Shown in pieces: positions 24,723 to 33,170 of a stretch of DNA of 40,243 bases. How positions within the stretch are numbered: position 1 is the stretch's first letter; each line of letters opens with the position of its first letter. A program made the translations under genes and the position numbers. The DNA comes from an uncultured Bacilli bacterium (GTDB taxonomy: Bacteria > Bacillota_I > Bacilli_A > RFN20 > CAG-449): assembly GCA_944332525.1 (NCBI GenBank), contig CALVKD010000082.1, positions 1 through 40,243 of the forward strand, written 5' to 3'. The notes below the pieces were generated by a model. The model saw nothing but the letters and a program-made list of their open reading frames with translations, was not told the origin of the DNA and did no database searches.

Positions 24723-26273
24723 ATGCAATCTAAGCTCATTCTCGCCCTAGATTTAGGGACGCAGTCAGCGCGCGCATCTTTAATTGATGATCACGGCAAT
24801 ATCAAAGCGTTATCAAAAGTAAAATATAATCCGTTATATCTAACCGATGAAAACGGAGTCTGCGAACAACATCCAGATGTCTATTTTGACTATATCAAAA
24901 AAGCCTTATTGGAGTTGAAGAAAAACGGGGGAGAATATTTAAAAGACATAGGGGCCTGCGTATTAACAACATTTCGTGATACAGCTGTTTTTTTAGACAA
25001 GAATAATGAAGTCTTAAGGCCTTGCATTCTTTGGCTTGATCAAAGAATTGCTACTGAATATCCAACATTTCCTCTTTGGAAAAAATTAGCTTTTAAACTT
25101 GTCCATATGACATCTTTTATTCGCTTTCAACAGATGAAAACCGCGATTCACTGGGTAAAACAGCATCAAAGAGATATTTTTGACAAAACCAAAAAGTATG
25201 TTAATATTTCCACATATTTAAATTATAAATTAACCGGGGAATTAGTCGATACTCCGGCCGCGGTTATCGGACATTATCCATTAGAATATCGAACCGGAAA
25301 ATGGTATAGTCATCATTCGATTAAATATGGGGTTTTTGATATCAAAGAATCCACATATTGCACGTTAAAAAAGCCTGGGGAAATTCTTGGATACTTAAAA
25401 AAAGATATCTTAGATATTTTAAATATTGATTATCAAATTCCTTTAATCGGCTCCGGATCTGATAAATCATGCGAATCATTAGGAAACGGCTGCATTGACG
25501 AAACATTTGCTTCTATTTCTTATGGCACAGCTTCAACTGTCACAATTACCAGTAAAAAATATGTCGAACCATCACCGTTTTTACCGGCTTACACCGCCGC
25601 GCAAAATGGTTACTTTAATTCAGAATTACAAATTTACCGCGGTTATTGGATGCTTAATTGGTTTAAAGATGAATTTTGTAAAGATGAAATCAAAAAATAT
25701 CCAAATGAGCATGCTTTCTTTGATTATCTCGATCAAGTCATCGAAAAAATACCTCCTGGAGATGACGGCTTAATCTTGCAGCCATATTGGGGTCCATGCC
25801 TAGAAAGGCCGAATGCTCGCGGAGCTATTCTCGGATTTTCTGAACGCCACGATAAGTATCATATCTACCGGGCGATTATTGAAGGTATAGCCTATTGCTT
25901 AAAAGAAGGATTTGAAAGAATTCAAAAAAAAGAAGATAAAAAAGTTAAATATTTAGTTTGTTCAGGAGGAGGTTCAACTTCCGATATCGTCTTACAAATT
26001 ACCGCAGATATTTTTAATCTTCCAGTCTACCGCGCGCCAACAACGGAAACATCATCCTTAGGCGCGGCAATTGTTGGCTTTATGTCTTTAAAACGTTTTT
26101 CTTCTTATCAAGAAGCTAAAGATTCGATGGTCCATTACCAAAAAGAATTTTTACCAATAAAAGAAAATCATCAACTATATCAAAAACTTTATGAAAAAGT
26201 CTATCTCAAGATGTATAAGCAATTAAAAAACATTGATGCCACATTAAGAGAATTCACAAATGAAAGATTTTAA
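24723..26273 (+). CDS. FGGY-family carbohydrate kinase
   Basis: A 516-residue sugar/polyol kinase with two actin-like domains. ILALDLGTQSARASLID (phosphate 1 motif) opens the N-terminal domain, and IGSGSDKSCESLGNG and SYGTASTVTIT lie at the interdomain region. The C-terminal FGGY part holds YLVCSGGGSTSDIVLQ and APTTETSSLGAAIVG (adenosine and signature motifs). It phosphorylates a carbohydrate in the cytoplasm. It is not clearly xylulokinase, glycerol kinase or rhamnulokinase, and no transporter or isomerase lies beside it. It is monocistronic with its own promoter and a strong terminator. Confidence 0.88.
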   Translation: MQSKLILALDLGTQSARASLIDDHGNIKALSKVKYNPLYLTDENGVCEQHPDVYFDYIKKALLELKKNGGEYLKDIGACVLTTFRDTAVFLDKNNEVLRPCILWLDQRIATEYPTFPLWKKLAFKLVHMTSFIRFQQMKTAIHWVKQHQRDIFDKTKKYVNISTYLNYKLTGELVDTPAAVIGHYPLEYRTGKWYSHHSIKYGVFDIKESTYCTLKKPGEILGYLKKDILDILNIDYQIPLIGSGSDKSCESLGNGCIDETFASISYGTASTVTITSKKYVEPSPFLPAYTAAQNGYFNSELQIYRGYWMLNWFKDEFCKDEIKKYPNEHAFFDYLDQVIEKIPPGDDGLILQPYWGPCLERPNARGAILGFSERHDKYHIYRAIIEGIAYCLKEGFERIQKKEDKKVKYLVCSGGGSTSDIVLQITADIFNLPVYRAPTTETSSLGAAIVGFMSLKRFSSYQEAKDSMVHYQKEFLPIKENHQLYQKLYEKVYLKMYKQLKNIDATLREFTNERF

Positions 26274-26308
26274 AAAGCATATCAGAGAAACTGATATGCT
26301 CTTTTTTA
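26272..26308. terminator. Bidirectional terminator between FGGY kinase and bcp
   Basis: AGCATATCAG (26276-26285), loop AGAAA, CTGATATGCT (26291-26300), then CTTTTTTATTT; A-rich on the other side, so it can end both convergent genes. Confidence 0.85.
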
Positions 26309-26767
26309 TTTTTCTAATTTTTCTAATATTTTCAATGTTGAAACAGCATCTTCAGCCGCTTTAACTTTAAAATTTTGATAGACTAGTTGATGATTGTTAT
26401 CAAAGATAAAGGTTGATCTAACTACACCCATAAATTTTTTGCCGTATAAACTCTTTTCTTGATATGATCCGAGTTCTTTAATCAAAGTTAAATTTTCATC
26501 GCTTAGCAAAGTAAAAGGTAAACTATATTTTTCTTCAAAATTTTTATGAGATTTGACTGAATCTTTGCTTAATCCGAAAACTTTATAGCCCTTAGCCTCT
26601 AATAATTGGTAATTGTCGCGGTAAGAACAAGCTTCTTTCGTACAGCCTGGAGTATTATCCTTAGGATAAACATAAATGATTATTCCTTGATTAAGATAAT
26701 TTTCTGAAGAAATCATCTCTCCGTTTTGATTAGGTAAAGCGAATTTAATTTTATCGCCGATATTCAT
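26306..26767 (-). CDS. bcp: Peroxiredoxin, thiol peroxidase Bcp/PrxQ type
   Basis: A 153-residue PrxQ starting at ATG 26767 after AAAGGAG; eight extra upstream codons are not needed. The active site YPKDNTPGCTKEACSYRD holds the peroxidatic Cys (TPGCTKE) and the resolving Cys five residues later, as in E. coli Bcp. GLSKDSVKSHKNF and the C-terminal RSTFIFD are typical. It reduces peroxides with thioredoxin (a trxA is at 3026). It overlaps the GH43 gene by ATGA, an unusual operon partner for a peroxidase. Confidence 0.93.
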   Translation of the reverse strand: MNIGDKIKFALPNQNGEMISSENYLNQGIIIYVYPKDNTPGCTKEACSYRDNYQLLEAKGYKVFGLSKDSVKSHKNFEEKYSLPFTLLSDENLTLIKELGSYQEKSLYGKKFMGVVRSTFIFDNNHQLVYQNFKVKAAEDAVSTLKILEKLEK

Positions 26768-27936
26768 ATTCTTTCTCCTTTTAAATTCCATTTACTATAA
26801 TATCTTATCTGCATTTTAGCATCTTCAAAAGTAATTGGTAAAAATACATAACGCGAATCTCTAAGATCTTGGCTGTCCCAGCGGTCACCTAAATAAATAT
26901 ACTGCTCCCCGTATTTAAAAATCGAAGTCGATTGAGTATCAAAAGTTACCATCTTGCCGTTGCCGACACAAGGATTTCCGTCATTAACATATTTGCCAAA
27001 AATCGTATCGCTAGAATAAACGCGCGCGGAATTACTCATCCAGCCGGTAGTTGATGAAGACATTAAATAATATCTTCCATCATATTTAGTTAAAACCGGT
27101 GCTTCTCTCATCGCATTCGGAAAAATTCTTGTGAAATCTTCACCTTCCTTCGCTAATGAAGCAGGAACAGCTAAATCAGTATAGTCTTCATTTAAGCGCG
27201 AGATAAACAACGATTTATTGTTTTCAGAAGTATATACAATATAGGCTTGATTGTCATCATCAAGAAACAAATTCATATCTCTTGCTTCACCTAAAGAATT
27301 CGGATTAGCGTTAAAACCATCTGTAACATAATTAAGTCGATGAGAAGCAATAAAACGATATGGTCCAAAAATACTATCAGAAACTGCCACTGCGGCATTA
27401 CCAGTTCCATAACGGTAATAATCGTTAACTGAAGAATATCCGTCTTGATGAAACCATAAGACATAGTTATCATTTTTGGCATTATATAATAATTTTGGCC
27501 TTTCAATTACTGATGTAGGTCCGATTGCTTTCAAAAGATCTTCTCTTTCGCGAAGTGTCAATGAGCTATATAAAGAATTAAAGTAGCTATCTTCATCAAT
27601 AGCTTCCATCGACGGCACTCTTTTTAAAATGGTTCCTTCAAAATCCCAGTTATATAAATCCGTTGAAGAATAGGCATTAACTTCAGCATAATATCCATTT
27701 TTCCTATCTTCTCCAATCCAAACATATTTAGTAACAGTTTCTCCATTTTCTTGATAAGTATATTGAGAAATCTGTCCACCATGCGCTTGGATAAGATTAC
27801 CATCGGTATCATTATAAACATCACCTGGAGCAAAGCAGTCATACGGGATTGATTGATTGCGGGCAAAAGACGGTAAAGAACCGCAGCTATTGAGCAAAGC
27901 AAATAAAGATAATAACATTAAACTTCTCTTTTTCAT
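26764..27936 (-). CDS. GH43-type glycoside hydrolase lipoprotein
   Basis: A 390-residue extracytoplasmic lipoprotein. Signal peptide MKKRSLMLLSLFALLNSC, then a five-bladed beta-propeller typical of GH43. The start of the domain, DTDGNLIQAHGGQIS and later the WIGED and YSSTDLYNWDFEG segments, resembles GH43 subfamily 24 (exo-beta-1,3-galactanase-like) and related members. The probable catalytic acids are the Asp of NDTDG, an Asp in SLGEARDMNLFLDDD and the Glu of MREAPVLTKYDG. It would trim galactan or arabinose-type side chains outside the cell. The start follows the membrane protein's stop by one base. No polysaccharide-utilisation partners are adjacent. Confidence 0.75.
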   Translation of the reverse strand: MKKRSLMLLSLFALLNSCGSLPSFARNQSIPYDCFAPGDVYNDTDGNLIQAHGGQISQYTYQENGETVTKYVWIGEDRKNGYYAEVNAYSSTDLYNWDFEGTILKRVPSMEAIDEDSYFNSLYSSLTLREREDLLKAIGPTSVIERPKLLYNAKNDNYVLWFHQDGYSSVNDYYRYGTGNAAVAVSDSIFGPYRFIASHRLNYVTDGFNANPNSLGEARDMNLFLDDDNQAYIVYTSENNKSLFISRLNEDYTDLAVPASLAKEGEDFTRIFPNAMREAPVLTKYDGRYYLMSSSTTGWMSNSARVYSSDTIFGKYVNDGNPCVGNGKMVTFDTQSTSIFKYGEQYIYLGDRWDSQDLRDSRYVFLPITFEDAKMQIRYYSKWNLKGERI

Positions 27937-27937
27937 A

Positions 27938-28603
27938 TCAATACACCATTAAAGGAAGGCACATAAAATCAATAATAAAAATTAAAGCGAAGAAAGTGCT
28001 AACCTCTTCTATCACAAAGAAAACTTTTTTCTCGTGGTTAAACGAACTAAATTCGCGGAAAGCAATAAATACAGAAAAAGGAATAAAGAAGGTAATAGCC
28101 GGTTGTCCTTGGTAAGAAAAGAAATTAAAGATTATCAAAAAAATCGGTAAGATTAAATATAAAATCTTTAAAACGGTTTTAAGAGGATACGCTCCAATTT
28201 TTTGATATGAGAAAAATATTGCTACTAACAATAAAACAATTAACAAATACAAACTATTATCTAGATTGCTCCAAACTAAATCTGATCCATTTAAATAGAT
28301 TAACTCAGCGATAATTAACATAATAAACGATAATAGGCTAAGCACTTTATCAATTATCAACCCATATTTTTTTAAAATATTACTTACAAATGAACCTATA
28401 AAAATAAATAAAATACTATTAAAAAGCAAAATATTTGTCGCTGATGGATCTAAATACAATCCCTCAAAAGCAAATAATGAGAGAAAAATCCCTTCTAAAA
28501 GAAAAAATACTAAGCTAAAATATTTAAAATTTCCTTTTAAAGCGAAATTTAATATTAGAAAGATAACAAGAAAAATTAAACTTAAAACTCCATAAATCAA
28601 CAT
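27938..28603 (-). CDS. Polytopic membrane protein, function unknown
   Basis: A 221-residue protein with seven or eight hydrophobic segments (about 2-20, 27-48, 57-78, 85-104, 116-134, 145-165, 168-185, 195-218) and few charged residues. No family recognised. It is the first gene of the membrane protein > GH43 > bcp operon, ending one base before the GH43 start codon (TGA then ATG). No Shine-Dalgarno sequence precedes its ATG; TAAAAT lies six bases upstream. Confidence 0.65.
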   Translation of the reverse strand: MLIYGVLSLIFLVIFLILNFALKGNFKYFSLVFFLLEGIFLSLFAFEGLYLDPSATNILLFNSILFIFIGSFVSNILKKYGLIIDKVLSLLSFIMLIIAELIYLNGSDLVWSNLDNSLYLLIVLLLVAIFFSYQKIGAYPLKTVLKILYLILPIFLIIFNFFSYQGQPAITFFIPFSVFIAFREFSSFNHEKKVFFVIEEVSTFFALIFIIDFMCLPLMVY

Positions 28604-28647
28604 AAGTTTATTTTACATAATCTAGTTTTTTATTTAAAGACAAAAAT

Positions 28648-28682
28648 ACAAAAAAAAAAGCATGAGGCAAAACCTCATGCTA
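28648..28682 (-). terminator. Terminator of the MarR-ABC operon
   Basis: AGCATGAGG (28659-28667), loop CAAAA, CCTCATGCT (28673-28681); nine-base T run follows on the minus strand. Confidence 0.9.
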
Positions 28683-28687
28683 AGAAA

Positions 28688-30589
28688 TTATTCGAGTTCG
28701 AAAGCTCCAGTATATAGTTGATAGTACACACCTTTTTGAGCGATTAATTGATCGTGTGTACCTCTTTCAATGATGTTGCCGTGATCAAGAACCATAATTA
28801 CATCAGAATTTTGAACTGTAGATAAGCGGTGAGCGATAACGAAAACTGTTCTATTTTTCATCAAGGCATCCATACCTTTTTGAACTAATCTTTCAGTTCT
28901 AGTATCAATTGAGGAAGTAGCTTCATCGAGAATCATAACTGGAGGGTTAGCAACAGCGGCACGGGCAATAGCAAGCAGCTGTCTTTGTCCTTGTGACAAT
29001 GACATACCTCCACCGAGTAACATCGTGTTATAACCTTCTGGAAGCATTTGGATAAATCCATCAGCATTAGCTAATTTAGCCGCGGCGATACATTCTTCAT
29101 CAGTTGCATCTAACTTACCATAACGGATGTTATCCATAATAGTTCCTGTGAAGAGATTAGTATCCTGCAAAACGATACCTAAAGATTTTCTTAAATCATC
29201 TTTTTTAATCTTATCAATATTAATTCCATCATAGCGAATCTTTCCGGAAGTAATATCATAGAAGCGATTAATTAAATTGGTAATAGTTGTTTTTCCGGCT
29301 CCAGTAGCTCCGACAAACGCTACCTTTTGACCTGGGCGAGCATAAAGATTGATATGGTGTAAGATTTCTTTTTCCTTAGTATAGCCAAAGCAAACATCTT
29401 CAAACACAATATCGCCTTTTAAAGGAATGTAATCTGTTTTTCCTGTGTCTTTATGGTAATGTTTCCAAGCCCATTTACCAGTCCAGTGATTAACTTCAGT
29501 AATCTTTTTATCTTCAGATACTTCAACATTTGCTAATGTGACATAGCCATTATCGACTTCTGGAGCAACGCTCATGAAATTGAAGATTCTTCCAGCACCA
29601 GCTAAAGCGAGAATAACGAAGGTTAATTGTTGAGAGACTTGTCCGATTGGGTTAATGAAGGCTTTTGTAAAGTTAACGAAAGCAATAATTGTACCAATTC
29701 CAACACCTAATGATGGAACCTTAATTGCGAAGATAGCACCGATTAAAGCAACAAAGATATAAGCCAAGTTACCAAGGTTATTGGCAGCAGGCATTAAGAT
29801 ATTTATGTATTTATTACCAGCTGTTGAAGCTTTGCAAAGTTCATTATTTAATTTATCAAAAGCTTGTTCAGCTTTTCTTTCGTGATTAAATACTTTAATA
29901 ACTTTTTGACCATTAGTATATTCTTCAATAAATCCAGTTTCTTTTGCTAAGCATAATTGAGTTTCTTTGAAGTATTTAGCGCTTCTAGACACTAATAATC
30001 TAGTAAATAAGACAACAAACGATGTTAAGAAAATAACAACTAAAGCTAAAGCCCAGTTAAGGACAAACATCGCTACTAAGTTACAAACAATCATAACAAA
30101 GCAGTTAATCATCTGAGGTAATGACATTGAAATTAATTGTCTCAGGGTATCAGTATCGTTTGTGTAATAAGACATGATTTCACCATGTGTATGTGAATCA
30201 AAATAGGAAATAGGTAACTTTTGCATCTTCCAGAACATATCATCACGGATTGCTTTCAAAGTACCTTGCGAGATAACAGCCATCAAGCGAGTGTAAATAT
30301 ACATCGCAACGACACCGACAAAATACATAAAAGCGATGATAATAATAACAATGCTGAGTTCCTTCATTAAAGAATCAACTAAAGTTGGATCAGCAACCAT
30401 CGGATCGATATAGCGATCAACTAATACTTGAATAAACATCGTATTAATTGCTGCAACTACACCGGATACGATAATCGCAATTAAAACAACAATAAATCTT
30501 TTTGGAAAATTTTTCCAAATATAGGAGAAAATTCTACCTAAAATTTTAAAGGCTGATGGACGTACTTGTGTTTTCTTTGCATTATTCAT
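28688..30589 (-). CDS. ABC exporter, half-transporter with consensus ATPase site
   Basis: A 633-residue half-transporter starting at ATG 30589 after GGAGGGG; a 63-codon longer frame inside the upstream gene is rejected. Six transmembrane helices are followed by an NBD with Walker A GATGAGKTT, signature LSQGQRQ, Walker B plus glutamate VMILDEATSSID and switch His in IAHRLST. An extra stretch of about 35 residues, rich in Trp and Lys (WTGKWAWKHYHKDTGK), sits between membrane domain and NBD; it is seen in a subset of heterodimeric Bacillota exporters. It overlaps its partner by 8 bases. With the partner and MarR it looks like a drug or toxic-metabolite exporter. Confidence 0.9.
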   Translation of the reverse strand: MNNAKKTQVRPSAFKILGRIFSYIWKNFPKRFIVVLIAIIVSGVVAAINTMFIQVLVDRYIDPMVADPTLVDSLMKELSIVIIIIAFMYFVGVVAMYIYTRLMAVISQGTLKAIRDDMFWKMQKLPISYFDSHTHGEIMSYYTNDTDTLRQLISMSLPQMINCFVMIVCNLVAMFVLNWALALVVIFLTSFVVLFTRLLVSRSAKYFKETQLCLAKETGFIEEYTNGQKVIKVFNHERKAEQAFDKLNNELCKASTAGNKYINILMPAANNLGNLAYIFVALIGAIFAIKVPSLGVGIGTIIAFVNFTKAFINPIGQVSQQLTFVILALAGAGRIFNFMSVAPEVDNGYVTLANVEVSEDKKITEVNHWTGKWAWKHYHKDTGKTDYIPLKGDIVFEDVCFGYTKEKEILHHINLYARPGQKVAFVGATGAGKTTITNLINRFYDITSGKIRYDGINIDKIKKDDLRKSLGIVLQDTNLFTGTIMDNIRYGKLDATDEECIAAAKLANADGFIQMLPEGYNTMLLGGGMSLSQGQRQLLAIARAAVANPPVMILDEATSSIDTRTERLVQKGMDALMKNRTVFVIAHRLSTVQNSDVIMVLDHGNIIERGTHDQLIAQKGVYYQLYTGAFELE

Positions 30590-32330
30590 TATTGTCCCCT
30601 CCTTTATTGTTTTGTGTATAGTAAACTTCTTGGTAAATCTTATTACGGGATAAAAGTTCTTCATGGGTTCCCATATCATCGATTTTACCATCGTCCAAAA
30701 CGATAATTTTATCGGCATCTTGAATTGAAGTAATTCTTTGAGCAACAATAAACTTTGTCGTATTTGGAATCTTTTCACGGAAAGCTTCTCTAATTAAAGC
30801 ATCAGTTCGCGTATCAACAGCCGAAGTTGAATCATCAAGAATTAATACTTTAGGTTTCTTTAATAAAGCTCTAGCAATGCAAAGTCTTTGCTTTTGTCCA
30901 CCAGAAACATTGTTACCGCCTTGTTCAATATATGTATCATATTTATTCGGGAACTGCTTGATAAAACTATCTGCTTGAGCTAATTTACACGCTTCTATCA
31001 TTTCTTCATCAGTTGCATTCTCATCACCCCAGCGAAGATTATCTTTAATAGTTCCTGAAAAAAGAGTGTTCTTCTGTAAAACTACTGCGATTTTATCTCT
31101 TAAAGCAGTCAAATCATAATCTTTAACATTAACATCACCAACTAAAACTTCACCGCTTGTGACATCATAAAGACGAGCGATTAAATTAACTAACGAGGTT
31201 TTTGATGAACCAGTACCACCTAAAATTCCAACAACTTCACCTTCTTTAACTTTGAAATTAATATCGTTTAATACTAATTTGCTAGCTTTTTCTGAATAAG
31301 CAAAGTTGACATGTCTGAATTCAACATCACCATTTTTAACATCGACAACTGGATTTGTTTTAGAGGTGATATCGCTTTGTTCAACAAGCATCTCGTAAAT
31401 TCTTTCAGCAGAAGAAGATGCGATAATTATAGTGACAAAAATCATTGAAATCATGATAAGTGTATTAAGGACCATCCAAGCATATGAGATTAAAGAAGAT
31501 AATACACCCGTTGTCATAGTTGTGTTTGGATTAATAATTAATCTACTTCCAAAATAGCTTAAAACAACCATAATTGCATAGATTGCAAATTGGACAAATG
31601 GTGAATTGAATGCAGAAATTTTTTCACCTTTTGAGAATAATTTATAAATTTTCGTGGAAATTTTATTAAATTTTTGGTTTTCAAATTCCTCTCTATTAAA
31701 AGATTTTACAACTCTCATTCCTTGCAAATTTTCTTGAACAACACCATTTAACCAGTCATAAGTCGTGACACCTTCATGGAAATATGGATGCGCTTTAAAT
31801 ACAATAAAAATCAATGCTCCACCGAGTAAAATTGCAATCCCTAAATAAATCAATCCAATAATCCAGCTACTGATAAATGTTAAAATTAATGCTAAAACCA
31901 ACATAATAGGAGCTCTAATAGCTGTTCTAATTATCATTAGATAAGCATTTTGAACGTTAGTGCAATCAGTTGTGATTCTCGTAACAATTGATGCTGAAGA
32001 AAATTTATCGATATTCTTAAATGAATAACTTTGCAGTTTATAATACAAATCATGTCTTAAATTTTTAGTTAATCCGCATGCAGCGGTTGAAGCCATAAAA
32101 CCAGCCTCTACACCAGCGATAAAACAGATAACTGTCATAACGACTAAAACGATAGTTAAATAGAAACATAAATTAAGATCATTTTTTTTGAGTCCTTGAT
32201 CAAGCAAAATAGACATGACAAATGGAACTAATGTTTCTAAGATAACTTCAAAGAAAACAATAATCATCGTTAGAATTGATTGCTTCTTGTATTCTCGGAT
32301 ACTTTTTGCAAGTGTCTTAATAATATCCAT
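30582..32330 (-). CDS. ABC exporter, half-transporter with degenerate ATPase site
   Basis: A 582-residue partner of the preceding subunit. Walker A is GGTGSSKTS, with Ser replacing the usual Gly before Lys. The signature is VSGGQKQR, the residue after Walker B is Asp not Glu (LILDDSTSAVD), and the switch residue is Gln (VAQRITS). So the same site is degenerate as in the 5104-6834 protein, and more so. It begins three bases after the MarR stop and is coupled to it. The two exporters share this plan and gene order but are clearly separate paralogous pairs. Confidence 0.9.
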   Translation of the reverse strand: MDIIKTLAKSIREYKKQSILTMIIVFFEVILETLVPFVMSILLDQGLKKNDLNLCFYLTIVLVVMTVICFIAGVEAGFMASTAACGLTKNLRHDLYYKLQSYSFKNIDKFSSASIVTRITTDCTNVQNAYLMIIRTAIRAPIMLVLALILTFISSWIIGLIYLGIAILLGGALIFIVFKAHPYFHEGVTTYDWLNGVVQENLQGMRVVKSFNREEFENQKFNKISTKIYKLFSKGEKISAFNSPFVQFAIYAIMVVLSYFGSRLIINPNTTMTTGVLSSLISYAWMVLNTLIMISMIFVTIIIASSSAERIYEMLVEQSDITSKTNPVVDVKNGDVEFRHVNFAYSEKASKLVLNDINFKVKEGEVVGILGGTGSSKTSLVNLIARLYDVTSGEVLVGDVNVKDYDLTALRDKIAVVLQKNTLFSGTIKDNLRWGDENATDEEMIEACKLAQADSFIKQFPNKYDTYIEQGGNNVSGGQKQRLCIARALLKKPKVLILDDSTSAVDTRTDALIREAFREKIPNTTKFIVAQRITSIQDADKIIVLDDGKIDDMGTHEELLSRNKIYQEVYYTQNNKGGDNNE

Positions 32331-32333
32331 GTT

Positions 32334-32780
32334 TTACTCCTTTCTCGCTTCTTCTTTTAAATTGGAAATAATCGTAATCAGATAACCTGACAAGTTGTTA
32401 ACATCTTCTTTAGAAAGATTTTCACTTACCTTTTTTTCTAAGGCATGGGTCTGCCAATCCATTTTTATTCCTTCTTCAATGCCCTTCTCAGTTAAAGTGA
32501 TTTTTTTTAATCGTGAATCCAAATTAGATTTTTCACGACAAATAAATCCATCTTCTTCTAAAGCAGCAATGATAGAGGTCATAGTGGAAGAGCGCACCGA
32601 AAAACATTTTTCAAGATTTTTTTGAAATATGTCTTCTTGTCGATGACGATACAAAAACCTAATGACTCTTCCTTGAGTTCCCCCTCTTACATCGTAAGTT
32701 AATGAAAGTTCATTGAAGAAACGATCAAGCAAGATATTGCATTCACGAATCAAAAGTCCAATATCAGTAGTTCTCTCCAT
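32334..32780 (-). CDS. MarR-family regulator of the ABC exporter
   Basis: A 148-residue winged-helix regulator. SVRSSTMTSIIAALEEDGFICREKSNLDSRLKKITLT in parts shows the recognition helix and the wing (DSRLKKITLTEKG), which is the MarR signature. The N- and C-terminal helices form the dimer. It is the first gene of the operon, with a perfect palindrome between its promoter and its GAGGAG site, so autorepression with induction by the exporter's substrate is likely. Confidence 0.92.
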   Translation of the reverse strand: MERTTDIGLLIRECNILLDRFFNELSLTYDVRGGTQGRVIRFLYRHRQEDIFQKNLEKCFSVRSSTMTSIIAALEEDGFICREKSNLDSRLKKITLTEKGIEEGIKMDWQTHALEKKVSENLSKEDVNNLSGYLITIISNLKEEARKE

Positions 32781-32790
32781 ACTCTCCTCA

Positions 32791-32810
32791 TTTGTTAGGA
32801 TGCTAACAAA
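32791..32810. promoter_or_regulatory. MarR operator
   Basis: TTTGTTAGGATGCTAACAAA: perfect 8-bp arms around GATG, located between the predicted start point and the ribosome binding site of the marR-ABC operon. Confidence 0.8.
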
Positions 32811-32821
32811 TTCCTTTACTC

Positions 32822-32849
32822 ATTTTAATAAGAAAAAAAATTAAGTCAA
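32822..32849 (-). promoter_or_regulatory. Promoter of the marR-ABC operon
   Basis: Read leftwards: TTGACT (32849-32844), 16 bases, TAAAAT (32827-32822). The start would be near 32815, directly ahead of the operator palindrome. Confidence 0.65.
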
Positions 32850-32959
32850 TAAGATTTTTTTTGAAAGAGCTTTCTTTTTATATATAAATATATAAATTAA
32901 TCTATCAATATATATTCATATCAAAACAATAAACCATAAAAGTGCAATCATTTAATAAT

Positions 32960-32983
32960 GAGCATATGCTCTGTTGTTTTTTT
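32960..32983. other. 12-bp palindrome with T-run in the marR-lipoprotein gap
   Basis: GAGCATATGCTC (32960-32971) followed by TGTTG and seven T. The 32781-33170 gap also holds the marR promoter and operator, the lipoprotein promoter and its leader; outside these it is featureless A/T-rich sequence. The palindrome may be a weak terminator or a protein site; no gene reads into it from the left. Confidence 0.35.
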
Positions 32984-33028
32984 AAATATTATAAATATTA
33001 TTTAATCAAAATAATTATCATAATTTTA

Positions 33029-33057
33029 TTGCATTAAAAGCAAAAAGACTTTAAGAT
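33029..33057 (+). promoter_or_regulatory. Promoter of the lipoprotein operon
   Basis: TTGCAT (33029-33034), 17 bases, TAAGAT (33052-33057). The start would fall at about 33063-33065, the first base of the leader hairpin. Confidence 0.6.
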
Positions 33058-33063
33058 AAAAAC

Positions 33064-33158
33064 AATAAAAAAAGGGGAGTTAAGTAATTTGATATCTATA
33101 TACACATTCTTAATGAAGTGTATTTTAACAATATCTCCTTTTTTATTAAAGAAAGGAG
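33064..33158 (+). promoter_or_regulatory. Switch-like 5' leader with mutually exclusive hairpins
   Basis: Structure 1: AATAAAAAAAGGGGAG (33064-33079) pairs with CTCCTTTTTTATT (33135-33147), enclosing nested stems GATAT/ATATC and ATACAC/GTGTAT. Structure 2: the same CTCCTTTTTT (33135-33144) pairs with AAGAAAGGAG (33149-33158) over the loop ATTA, ten pairs with one G-U, hiding the Shine-Dalgarno sequence of the gene at 33171. Both cannot form at once. The 5' arm imitates the Shine-Dalgarno sequence. No known riboswitch class is recognised. Confidence 0.6.
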
Positions 33159-33170
33159 TCTTTAGCACAA

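Noticed and set aside
30590-30778. 63-codon N-terminal extension of the second ABC exporter subunit
   Set aside because: It lies inside the partner gene; ATG 30589 has GGAGGGG upstream and gives the normal 8-base overlap.
33089-33170. Leader peptide starting at TTG 33089 behind the GGGGAG of the leader
   Set aside because: The frame runs into the lipoprotein gene out of phase, the start is TTG, and the GGGGAG is better explained as the hairpin arm; translation of it remains possible but unsupported.
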